Assembly: GCA_020466095.1 (NCBI GenBank)
Contig: CM035807.1
Span: 33,184,663-33,248,662 of the forward strand
DNA: 64,000 nucleotides
Origin: Chlorops oryzae
Taxonomy: Eukaryota > Arthropoda > Insecta > Diptera > Chloropidae
Direction of reading: 5' to 3'
Within the stretch, counting starts at the first letter, position 1; every line of letters starts with the position of its first letter. Shown one piece after another: positions 35,612 through 46,306 of the stretch. A program made the position numbers and the translations under genes. Under the pieces are notes generated by a model. That model did not search any database. It was not told the DNA's origin and worked only from the letters and a program-made list of their open reading frames with translations.

Positions 35612-36246
35612 CACTGAGCGAACGTAACCATGATTTTTTTAAAAGGGCGCATTGTTATTCACAGTCCTTTTGATTTTCGAGCAGAACACAAATTTCAAAA
35701 GAAAAATGGTTGAGTCAACAACATTTTTGGTTGAATTGAAAGGAATATTTTTAATTACATTTCTTTTCGTTCGGTATAATTCTCATTTGTTTTATAAAAT
35801 AAGACATATAAGATATGTATTCATCTTAGAACTTTTTAAGCATTGCGAAAGCAGTCACCAAAACGGAGTGACGAAATCGGATGACGTCCATCCGATGGCT
35901 ATTTTTTGGGTCATGTTCAGCAGAGTGCTCTATGGCCATTTGCTTTGAACGTTAATTAATTTTTTTTTGACATTTCTTCTTGTATAGGTATTTTTTTTTT
36001 TTTGAATTTTTTAAAAAATATCTTGTCATTTCAACTATGTCCGTGGTTGGTTCAACAATTTAAACTTAAATCCATTTTTGAAAATTATCATTTCAATTCA
36101 ACCTGAAATATGGTTGATTCAAAAGGAAAATTTTTTATTTTTTCAACAAGAAAAATTGTTAAAATTAAAAATATTCCTTGTTGAAGCCGTTTTGTATGTT
36201 TTTCCTTTTGATTTAACCAGTTTTCTGGTTGATTGTTTTCTCTGTG
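35612..36246 (+). mobile_element. TA-flanked non-autonomous DNA transposon, copy 2
   Basis: Same element and orientation as 1964-2603: starts CACTGAGCGAACG, ends TTTCTCTGTG, TA at 35610-35611 and 36247-36248. The end here, CTCTGTG, is closer to the CACAGAG end of 54978-55764. Its left edge coincides with the point where homology between the two arms stops. No transposase frame; the 98-codon frame at 35652-35948 is not open in copy 1. Confidence 0.78.
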
Positions 36247-36248
36247 TA

Positions 36249-38440
36249 AGTATCGCGCTGCGAAAGAATCGATGCCAAATTTGGATAGTATTGGTACATT
36301 AGGTACAATTTGTCCATTTTAGGTACAATTTCAAGATGAAATTTTGTTAGTGGATTAAATGGTGAACGGTCTTCTGTGGTTATCTGAGTAGTGTTTGCAG
36401 AAATTGTATTATACATTTCCCAAAAAAGGTAGCATAATGCTTCCAGTGCAGATTAGGTGTTGGATGTTTTGATGTTTCACCCTCTTGTATTTTATGTTTG
36501 TCTAGAGTCATACACACGAACAAATGTTCTGAAACAATGAAGTAAGTAGAGAATGACGTGCGAAGGCAAGAGACGTCTGTTTGTTAAATGCTCTGTGCTT
36601 GTCTTTCTTTCTCATGCAATCAAATGGAATCGTTCCGAGGCATATTTGTGAGTCTGACTCTGGACTTGGCAGTGCCTCCTTAAAAATAAGAAAATTTCAA
36701 TTGTGAAACGTGTTTGTGAAGTCGTTTCGTCGCATTTTTGTTTAAATATCGCAGTCACACTAGAGGTTGGATGCAATGGAAAAGTAAGACCATGTAAATG
36801 AAATGAATCAGATTTGAGAAGTACTCAAATTTTCGCTTTGATATCTTCGGTGAAAACATTAATGAATTTGCCATTTATGAGGAAAACTCCGGCTGGGTAT
36901 ATTATTTGTCATTTATGAAAAAAATTCCGGCTGGGTAAATTAGGTACACTTTACTATATTTAGGTATAATTTATGGACCCTTTTAATTACACACTGAAAT
37001 TTCCATTTTCCAACACTGCTACCTGTGTATCATGCATCAACCAACCAGAAGCTTTATGCGGTCCATAGACAGTGATTCTGAATCACCGATCAGCACTGTA
37101 CGTGTTTGATCCGTGCTCTGCCACACATTTGATTCAAATTCCTGTATTCATTCATTTTTCTGTTGCTGCCGTGGATTAAGGTGTGCTTGTCTCTTTCGGC
37201 AGAATTTCCAGTTTCAGCCATCAATATGCGAATTTTTGAAAAAAAAAATTATGAAAATAATATGAAATATTTAAGAATGCTCAAAAGCATTCAACCCAAA
37301 TACGAAACCCTTAATTTTGAAATACTTTCTTATGGAATATACACATAGATACAATGTGTACCAAGCTATACCTACAAGCAACCACCAACAGTTAAGTCAA
37401 ATATTTTTCGACACTGCGTATGAGTAACGTATTCTTCTTGATCGTTTGCTAATGCATTACGTATACGACCTCATGAACCATTGGCCAAACATAGCATAGA
37501 CTCATGTAGACTCGATATGGAGATTTTGGTACATATGTTACTTAGAAAAAAGTATCCAACAATATCTTAAAAGGGATAAGACCTTTAAAACTCGCACGGT
37601 GCTCTTTGTCTTTGATGAAAGAATGCGATTAGGGGTAGAAAGCCCTCCATTGTGATGCACTGCTGACGGCATTCAGTCACATGAAACAAACAAACATAAT
37701 ATTGCAGGCGTGAAAGGGAAAAAGAATGTTCAATAATTCAATTTTATGAAGGAGTTGCTATTACGAAAGGAACAATTTCATTGGCTTAGATTTGTGCCAA
37801 CCTTAACTATTAAAAGAAAGCAGAAGGTATTTTTTGTCTTCCAAAAACAAGTAAGAAGACGTAAATTGTTGGTGTTGGACTTTCATATATCCAGCTATCA
37901 AACCTTCTATGCCGCACTATACATGAACTATAAGGATTCAACATATGGAATTGTTGCAGTGGGTGAACTGCGCCCAATTTAAGTAACTTCCTATTTGAAA
38001 TGTCGAAACTGACTGTAAGGTGTCATATAAAAATGATATGTTAAATCAGACGCCTGCGTTATAATTTCTGTTATATATAGGCTCATGTTAAAAAGTTCTG
38101 TTATACATTGTTGAGTTTATGACAGTATGTACAAAATATTTTCGATTTTCAAAGAGCAGTTGTCTCAACATAAGTATGCTGTTACTTGAAGTGTAACAGC
38201 CATTAGATCAGTATAACAATTCAGTGTCCAGAAAGCGAATGAAAGCAAAGGTTTTCGTAGGATGAATTGAAAAAGCACTAGAAACAACTTTGAGCAGACA
38301 AGAATTAAATTTCCAAATGAGGTGGAGAAACTTCTCATCCTAAATGGGCGTTTAAGCAAGTTTTAACGATGCATTTGCAGGACTGACAAAATCCGTGTCC
38401 CACACAATAAATGAAACGAATTTTCAGGCAAATAGATTTT
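36249..38440. other. No recognised gene; short tandem repeat at 36860-36936
   Basis: GCCATTTATGA ... CTCCGGCTGGGTA and GTCATTTATGA ... TTCCGGCTGGGTA form two units of 38 bp ending near 36899 and 36937. Otherwise single-copy AT-rich DNA; the frame at 37746-37982 is not recognised. Confidence 0.4.
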
Positions 38441-38473
38441 TGCTCAAAGCCATTTTTTTACGTTAAAATTAAA

Positions 38474-38519
38474 GATACCTGATGATGAACCTGTAAGCTA
38501 GGTTCGAGACCGGTCGTAT
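38474..38519 (+). ncRNA. Hammerhead-like motif, probably a Penelope-type remnant
   Basis: ACCTGATGAT-GAACCT-GTAAGCT-AGGTTC-GAGACCGGTC contains the hammerhead core CTGATGA, a perfect 6-bp stem II (GAACCT/AGGTTC) and then GAGA where the core requires GAAA, followed by CCGGTC as in minimal stem-III hammerheads. Such motifs are known in Penelope-like retroelements. The GAAA to GAGA change would be expected to abolish or weaken cleavage. No reverse transcriptase is seen around it, so this would be an isolated end fragment. Confidence 0.35.
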
Positions 38520-39812
38520 CGGCTTTCCACACTTCTCGGCAATTTATGAAAAATAAAAATTTTTTCAATTGCCAAAAATTACATTTTTTACTATAAGCGA
38601 AAAATGAGAGACTCAAAAAGCCCAAATAATAATTCAAAAAATTCTCAAAGACATCAATACCAAGTGCCCTCACGGAGATAAAACGGCGAATTTCCTAGAA
38701 CACCATCAAAACTCTATACCGTTAAGTGACACTTTGCTGCACATGACATTAAGGATGCAACCCAAATGAAATTGATGCCAAAGCAGCATGAAAATGACTT
38801 CAAAACTTTCAAAGAAGGTGAAGCAATAATTCAAAATTTTAGCACATTTCAGTTCAAAAAGAAGACCTTTTCCAATGGAGAACATATCATGGAGTACACT
38901 GCAATAAAGCAATCTTTGAATGACGTGAGTAGACACGGCATTTCGGAGATACTGAAACTGTGCAACCGGGTATTGAAAAGCTTTTCTTCACTGTCGACAC
39001 AAGTCTATTGACTTTCAATAAGGCATCAATAAGGCAGAAGTCTTCTTTCTAGTCATGTTGATGATGTCTTTTTGTACTTCAATTATTCCACCATTAAAAT
39101 GTGCTGGGATATAAATAGTTTGAAACGGTTTGGCTGCCGGAAGAATACGGGGTTTGACAACGCGTTAAAAATTATATGTAGTATGGCTATTAAACTTCTA
39201 AGATAGTATTTTAAATTTTCTATAGCTTTTTTTTTTATTTTTGCTTTGGTGTTTCTTTAAAATGCTCTTTGGCTATTCGTTTGATATTCGGATGGTTTTA
39301 AAAATGAACTAGTTCCAACTGTCTCAAACCAATATTAAGTGCTTCGTATAAAATTCTATCAGCCAAATATTCAATTGATATTCACGAAGCTAAAATGCAT
39401 TGTTTAATTAAATAAAAGTTCGAATCGAAGCTTCTAAAAAACCAATTACTCATCTTCCCAATTAAGATTTGGCTCGGCACTTAGTTTATTTTTCCCATTG
39501 CACCTTCTGTTGGGCACGTATGAGCAGAATTTTTTTGTCCATAAATGGAAGCGCCGTACACTGTTTTCAAGCTACAACTTATCACTTCAATTTTTTATTC
39601 CGGCAGGACAATCAGCACTCGGACCCGTCCTTTGATAATTTCAACGGTAGCCAGCACATGTTGGAGAGCAGGAAGTGTGTACATTAGAGTGTCCCAAAAA
39701 AATTTTTTTTTTCGAAATTCATAGTAGCACAGGCGGTTTTTGAATGCTTGGGGGTAAAGGACTTTCTACAATTTTTTTCCGATTTTTTCGAAAACGTTTA
39801 GAGGTCGCGCAA
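38520..39812. other. No recognised gene
   Basis: AT-rich DNA. Just before the gap, AGAGTGTCCCAAAAAAATTTT (39690) looks like a transposon end, but its partner would be in or beyond the gap. Confidence 0.35.
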
Positions 39813-39912
39813 NNNNNNNNNNNNNNNNNNNNNNNNNNNNNNNNNNNNNNNNNNNNNNNNNNNNNNNNNNNNNNNNNNNNNNNNNNNNNNNNNNNNNNNN
39901 NNNNNNNNNNNN
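39813..39912. other. Assembly gap, 100 N
   Basis: Exactly 100 Ns, placeholder length. Confidence 0.99.
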
Positions 39913-41774
39913 CATACCACTGAGAAATTCTGTACTCCTTGAGCATCGATAATATAATTTTTAAGTAGACGAATGAAACTAGATCTGAATTTTCCTTAAT
40001 AAAAATGGTTAAACCGTCCAAACGTGAAGTCTTTCACAATCCAACGACTTCTTGATGTTTCTGTTACCAAAGCAAATGGTAGCTCGATTACATATTATGA
40101 ACAGTATTTTCATGTACTTTTTTTTATCGTGCTCATCTAGACATTTGTAACATCTTTGTCACTCGTCGCCAAGTATCCGTAAAATCTACGGAAAATTGCC
40201 CGTGGCGTCAAAATGAATATTGACACTTATTGTACGTGCGCCTTCTTGGATAAAATTTTCTCTAGACGTATGTATATACGTAGGTATGGCGTTGGCACGA
40301 TACCAAAGTCAAAGCACTTTCAGCCATTGTACCGAGAATAAGGTACTAGATGTAGACTTGTTAAAAGTAATTGCCTCTACCAGGTGGCTCATATATTAAC
40401 TACGCTATCTACTGCGCCATAATGCTCCTTGCAACATCTTCACCCTTGATTCAAATTAGAAAAGGGAGGTTCATAACTCAAGAAAATTTAATTTGATTTT
40501 ATCAAGCACTTTCAATAACATGCGAAAAAATAAATAAATAAAGAAACGTATTACATTAAATGCTGTGAAAGCCGTCAAAATAAAATGCGTAATTTTTCAA
40601 TTTTTCAAATTTTTAATCTCACCAAAATAAGTTACTTGGGAGCTTTAACAAAACTTTTTGATCGCTAATGTGGCCTTAATCAAAATTGCTTTGGCAATAG
40701 TCAAATGAACTACATTCCTGTTTTTAAACGCAAATCTGGCTATCAAATGCCTTAAATTTAAATAAAGCATCTTTGCTGTTTCTTTCATTCAATTTTAAAG
40801 GAAGGATACAGAAGCATCAACATCAGGCGGTCGTTCTAAGTGGGATAAGTAACCAACAACACCAAATCCCAGAGTTGACCGTAAAACAGATGTATGCCTT
40901 GCTTTGATTTATTTCAACCTTTTAATGTTGGTAATTTTATCTCTTAAGGGGTTCACTGTTTGCAAAGTGTACGCAAGGATTAATACAAAGGCTTGCATCC
41001 AACAGGTTGGAGAAAGTTTAAATTACTCTTAAGAGTTGGGCACTATGTCTTTCATTTAAAGGCTGTGGGGCGTATACGTATTACTATCATTTTATAAAAC
41101 ACACAAAATTACTCATACGTGCGCCGTCCAAAATAAATTTGCCAATTTTAGAGTGCGTGCTCAAAACTAAACAAAGATTGTAACATAGAACATTTCTGGG
41201 ACGATTGAAAATATTTTTAACAAATTCAAGGACCCACCTATGGAAGGAAATGTTTTTATATTTGGAGTAAAAGTAAAAGTAAGCAGAGGTTCGTTAAATT
41301 TTGATAAAATGTTCGACTTTATTTTTAGGAAAATTCTCTTCATATTCAGGCACCATTGACCACCATGGCACTGATTCTGACTCAAATGAAAGATAAGAAA
41401 TTTGACCTTTATTCTCTGGAATCGGGAAGCGATTAAACATAGAAATAAATCCTCATAGTTTTTCTCTGAATTGACGAAGAAATATTTCACACTGATCTAA
41501 GACTTCTTTCAAGCATTGTCGAAAACCAATTCTTACTGAATTACCATTAAAGACACAAACCTTTCTTCGCTTCAGACCTAAGCACTTTCATTTCAAAACA
41601 AAATTTAGAAAAATATAAAAGATCATAAGGAATTGTTTCTCTCTCAAGTTGAAAAACCTAAGCACACAACACTCAGTTGCTACAGCTTGTGGTTAAAGGG
41701 AGTAGAGGCACGTAAAGTAAATAATCACATTATGGCAACTTCACAGCTTGACAGATATCATCAGACGTAATAGA
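39913..41774. other. 1.9 kb without recognised genes
   Basis: AT-rich single-copy DNA. A 107-codon minus-strand frame (41167-41490) has no recognised domain. Confidence 0.4.
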
Positions 41775-42776
41775 AACAGGTAAGGGTGTTATAGTCAGGC
41801 GAGCCTGACAATAGAATACCCGACACACACACATATCGCACACTAATCACTAAATCGGCACAACTCCAAATTTGCATTTCTCGGGCAAACAGCCTATAAC
41901 TCTCGACGTCTGTAAAATCAAATGTTTTTTTCTAAGTTTATTTTATTCTTAATTAACTGCAAAATCAATAAATATCAATGATAATTTTCTAAGTGTTCCT
42001 TTTCCTGCAGTAAAATGTTGGCGAACATGAAAAAATTGATTAAAAATATTTGGAATTGTACCGGTTTAGTGATTAGTGTGCGATATGTTTAAAGAATTTT
42101 TAATATCAAGAAGTGTTTAAGGCCATAAGGGGCGCCATATACCGACTTTTGTGAAATTTCTTAATGAAAACTGCCCCTTTGCTCCGCCCACTTTTCCAAT
42201 TTTTTTAAATCTAATCGGAGGCTTAGATATACGCTCTAATCCTAAGTTTTATTGAAATATTTCGAAAAAATCCGATTTTGGGGCACTTTTGAGATTTTTG
42301 TGACAGACCCTAGTACTGGAGGTACCCTAAATAATGGACCGACCAAAAACAATTTTGGGGAAGATGTTTGTGGCTACAAACGAGGCATAAGTGCCAACTT
42401 TCGTTCAAGTCCCATTTGAATTTCGGGTGTAGGAGAGAATTTTTGAAAAACGCCCTTCTGCCACGCCCACTTTTCCAATTTTGAACTTATAATAATTGCC
42501 TTTAAACATGTTCAAATTCCAAATTTCATCAAAATATCTTGAAAAACCGCGATTTTAGAACAGTTTTTGTTGTTTTCGTAACAGACCCTAGTACTGGAGG
42601 TACGCCTAAAAATGGTCCGATCGGGTCCATTCTCGAACTTGTTCTTACTTATGTCGCCGTTGACGCTGATCATTTCTATATATATTTTGTATGGTCTATC
42701 TCGACTGGTTCTGGGTGTTACACACAACCACACAAACGCAATATACCCTCGACACAGAGTGTGTCGGGTATAAAAA
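41775..42776 (+). mobile_element. Helentron/DINE-like family 1, copy C, with nested MITE
   Basis: Complete ends: AACAGGTAAGGGTGTTATAG with the GTCAGGCGAGCCTGAC hairpin, and the 3' hairpin TATACCCTCGACAC ... GTGTCGGGTATA. A 248-bp MITE sits near the 5' end (41836-42083). A deletion near 42660 (GTCGCCGTTGACGCTGATC) removed the (GACA/GACG)n tract seen in copies A and E. Confidence 0.75.
41836..42083. mobile_element. 248-bp MITE inside Helentron copy C
   Basis: TCGCACACTAATCACTAAA at the left is repeated inverted as TTTAGTGATTAGTGTGCGA at the right. The full inverted repeat is about 30 bp with two mismatches. TA flanks (41834-41835, 42084-42085); ATAT is also possible. The family-1 sibling copies lack it (for example CACTTATGTTCGAA at 58268), confirming it as an insertion. 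Confidence 0.82.
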
Positions 42777-44865
42777 CGCCTCACACCGTATAAAAAATCT
42801 ATTCAAACAGAAAAGGGTAAAAAAAGAAAATAAGAACCAAATATAAGCATTGAATGCCTACCACAAAATGCGTATGGAAAGATTTAATGCGCTTACCATG
42901 GCGGAAGGCGACAGAAATGGAACTAGACAATGAAACAATAAGCGACTGAAAATGGGTATTCCTAATGGAAACACACTCATTTGGGGAAGGGGGAATACAT
43001 ACTGAACGCTTGAAGCTAAATTCTAGGGATAGGGAAGCATGGCTTGATACTAATAAGGAAGGATACTGTAATAGCATAGAACATAACAACATGCAGAAAT
43101 TGAAAAGGGAACACGTAGTCAGAATCACCATGGAGGAGGAAATAAAATCCCTGCAAGTTGTGAGCACCGCAAAAAATGCTTTATTGGTGTGATCACATTT
43201 CGGTGGCAGGTAAAATTACGGAATGGATCATATTTTTGCTGTTGTGCAAAGGACAATTTTATACCATAATTCTAAGACGATGTCAAAATGATTTATTTTT
43301 GCTATTAAGCCATTTAGATATGACCAACTTTTAATCGCTAACCATTTTTATAAATTTGGAGCTATTAAATATTACCTTTTCTTTGACATTCCTGGAATAC
43401 AATTTCTGCATTTTAATTTCAATTCAATTTCCAATTTTTATTATTGTATTTTATGAAAATGCACAAAAGCATTCTCACATCAGTGGTTCGTCTTTTGAAA
43501 GATGAAATTTTATTGATAAAATAAATATTTCGCCTTTTCGGTTCGGAGTTAATTAAATCGAAAAATGTTTGTTGTGAAAATATTTCATTTTGTAGAACCG
43601 CGGACGAACACAAAAAAGCTTGCGTCATTTTCTGTAAGGATTATCCATTTATATTTACAGAAGTTTTTCTGAAATCTTGTAAATTCAAAAAGCTCAGATG
43701 CATGCAGTTTTTTGCCGTGCTTCGAAGGCAAGAATTCGTAATGGAAACTTCGTAAAAGAGAGATAAAAGCAAAAAAGTTGCAAACACACCGAATAAAAAT
43801 TAAAAGACTCAAATCGAAAAAATGGCGTCATTCATATACATACTTCCTATTTACCATGCTAACAAAAAAATTTTATCCGGGTTTGAATCAAAGCAGCTTC
43901 TTTAGTTGGCAATCATTCAGCGAGCAACTCATCAGCTCTAAAATTGAAGAACGTTCGTCATTAAATGACTAGAAGGAATATCTTACATCGGGATTCCTAA
44001 TAACGTTCGTTCGAAAACGTATAACCGCAAGAAAGCAGAGAAACCTTAATTTTAACTCACCATAACTTCAGGATTATTTGCACACAATGTCATTCTCTCT
44101 TAACACAGGCACTTAACAAATAAACGAAGCAACTGTCGAATTTATCAGACAAATCCCATTTCAAACGCACAATTGACACTGGAAAAGGGAGCAGATGCTG
44201 CTACAGGTGGTGCTTTTTTTTATCTTCTTAACGATTTTATTGCTCCAAACTGCATTACTTCAGCAACTCCGCTGGTGTCTGATGCCCTATGATTTTTTCC
44301 AAATAAATATTTTATGAAGCAACTGTGGCGACAGAGCGAAGATTTTTCGGTAAAAATAGCACTCAACCTTCGAGATTAGGCAGCAAAGTGCAAAAATATT
44401 AAAGAGAAAAAATAATCCGAAGATGGAGCGGAATAAAGCCAGGCGAAGAGTATGTTTTTCCAGATATTTTTTGTTTGTAATCTCGCCATTGCTTTTATTG
44501 CTGGAAAGTCAAACATTTAAAAACCAATCATTGCGAGGCTTTCTTTTGGCGTTTTGTCTCCTTCGTTTTTTGGATGCAAAAAATCCACTCATCTTTCAGA
44601 AACGATTTCATGGCGAATGTTGTTGAAAGCATTCTGTTCTTTAGGAGGATTTTCTTTGGAACTTTTTATTCATAATATAAAAGAAGAATTTTGTTTTTAC
44701 TATGGTTCACTTTCATGCCGAAAATATGAATTTATTTTTAAAATTTCGGGCTGCAAAACAAGATCAAAATTTCGATGACAAGTAGAACAGCGTATTTTGA
44801 GATTTTGTTTTTTGGATAATTTTTTTGGAATGTTACTAAAGCGGATAAATTTCTGCATTCATGTT
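42777..44865. other. No recognised gene
   Basis: The 122-codon minus frame (42799-43167) and the 75-codon plus frame (42965-43192) overlap. The plus frame has a polar, protein-like composition (RDREAWLDTNKEGYCN), but I recognise no family and the frame upstream is broken. Confidence 0.35.
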
Positions 44866-44868
44866 TTA

Positions 44869-45447
44869 AGGCTGGTCTCCAGTTCGGTAAGGAATGTCAG
44901 CAGAAATTTTCTATTTTTTTCTCCGAGGAAAAAAGGTAGTACTACAGAACTTTTTAGTGCAACAGAGGCAATCTATCATATGTCATATGTGTCAAAAAAG
45001 TGAAACGAAACACAGAAATTAAAAAGGCGCGATTATAAACGTTCAGAATAAAAAGCGCGCAAATTCTTCTACTCTCTTTAACAAGCGATATTAATTCGCG
45101 TTTATTCTCGTTTGAGAAATTTATTAAGCGTTTTTGGTTTTTTGGGGGTTTTCTCCATGTTTTTTGAAAAAACCCGAAAAATGGATGCACTATTTCTATA
45201 CAATCACAACTGACCTACCTCACTTGTCAAAATTTCTCCAAGAAACATTTCATTTGCCATTATTTCTGCTGATAGCCGGGGTTACCGTGCACATTTTATG
45301 TCAAAAAAACGTATTAAAATATGTACTACTTTTTTGCCGAACTGGGGACTGCATGCAGAAAATTTCTTGAAGAAATATTTCTTAAGCATTTCTTTGGCTT
45401 TTTTTTATATGGAGTTTTTCATTCCTTGGAGAACTGGAGACCAGCCT
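44869..45447. mobile_element. 579-bp TTA-flanked element with AGGCTGGTCTCCAGTT ends
   Basis: AGGCTGGTCTCCAGTTC ... AAGGAATG at the left is inverted at the right (CATTCCTTGGAGAAC-TGGAGACCAGCCT), about 30 bp in all. TTA lies on both sides (44866-44868, 45448-45450). The ends share TCTCCAGTT with the MITE at 13170-13298. TTA duplication plus these ends suggests PIF/Harbinger. The internal frames (44954-45190, 45298-45618) are AT-rich and unrecognised. Confidence 0.75.
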
Positions 45448-45450
45448 TTA

Positions 45451-46213
45451 GACATGATTTTTCTCCACTTTTCTTCAAAAGAGCTTTTACAATATTTAAG
45501 AATTCAAAAACCTCAATTCGATATATTTTTAAGAGGTCTAATTTTGGAATTACAGAAAGGATGTAATTTGAGAATTGTCTTGTTTTATAAGAGATTTTTG
45601 TTGTTTATTTGCATGTAGATAAGAATATACAAATTTCCTTTGTTTTTCGCCCAGTGAAATGTGTGAGTTTTGAAGAAAAATTTCTAATTTTTGTTAGCAT
45701 TATTAAGGATACAAACTTTAATCCTGGATTTATCTCATATTTTGTAGCTCCTCAGACCATCTTCCACATAATCTATCCGCATTACAAAAAGCGCAGAAAA
45801 GCAATTTCAAAATATACCTACTAAAGTTTCATTCAATGGAAATGAACTTTTTAATTTTTTTGTCAATGTATGTTGACTCATTTCTGCGGCTTGCTCTACA
45901 AAACTTCCCTCACGTCTTCATTTTATTGCATTATAAATGCCAACGACATGTCGAACTAATTGTTTTTGTTGATTTTTTCTTTTTTCTGTCATCATTTCTA
46001 CGATCCTTGTATCTATTTTCCATTTCAGCTTTCTTGCTGCATATTCAGTTATTTAGCTTTTAAGCTTGTTGTCACAAATAGCACAATCTGTGCCGATTTT
46101 TATCGGGCCAGATCGGCACAAGTTTCAACAATTTCCACAATCATTGTTTGGGCTCACATTATCTTCACATATTCTCAAAAATATATCGGGGAACAATATA
46201 ATTGGGACACAAA
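45451..46213. other. No recognised gene
   Basis: AT-rich; several Phe-rich frames of 60-95 codons overlap in different phases and are treated as chance. Confidence 0.35.
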
Positions 46214-46215
46214 TA

Positions 46216-46306
46216 ACAGGTTGGCTGATAAGTCCCCGGTCTGACACATAGATGGCGTCGCTAGTATTAAATGCATATTATTTTTATATAAAGGCAACCT
46301 TCAAAT
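46216..46306 (+). mobile_element. Himar1-like mariner, 5' end fragment
   Basis: Following TA (46214-46215): ACAGGTTGGCTGATAAGTCC then CCGGTCTGACACATAGATGG and CGTCGCTAGTATTAAATGC. As far as I remember it, this is the terminal repeat and 5' leader of Himar1-type (irritans-subfamily) mariners. The element stops after about 91 bp, exactly where the 984-bp tandem duplication begins, so it was cut off before the transposase gene. Confidence 0.8.

Noticed and set aside
35612..36246. LTR of a retrotransposon
   Set aside because: Ends are CACTG...CTGTG with TA on both sides and no TG...CA, primer-binding site or second LTR; fits a DNA transposon better.
42799..43167. 122-codon minus-strand frame
   Set aside because: Ser/Leu/Phe-rich and hydrophobic because it is antisense to a polar plus-strand frame; no domain, no splice signals.
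45298..45618. 106-codon frame in the TTA-flanked element region
   Set aside because: It runs across the element's right end into flanking DNA, so it cannot be the element's own gene; no motif.
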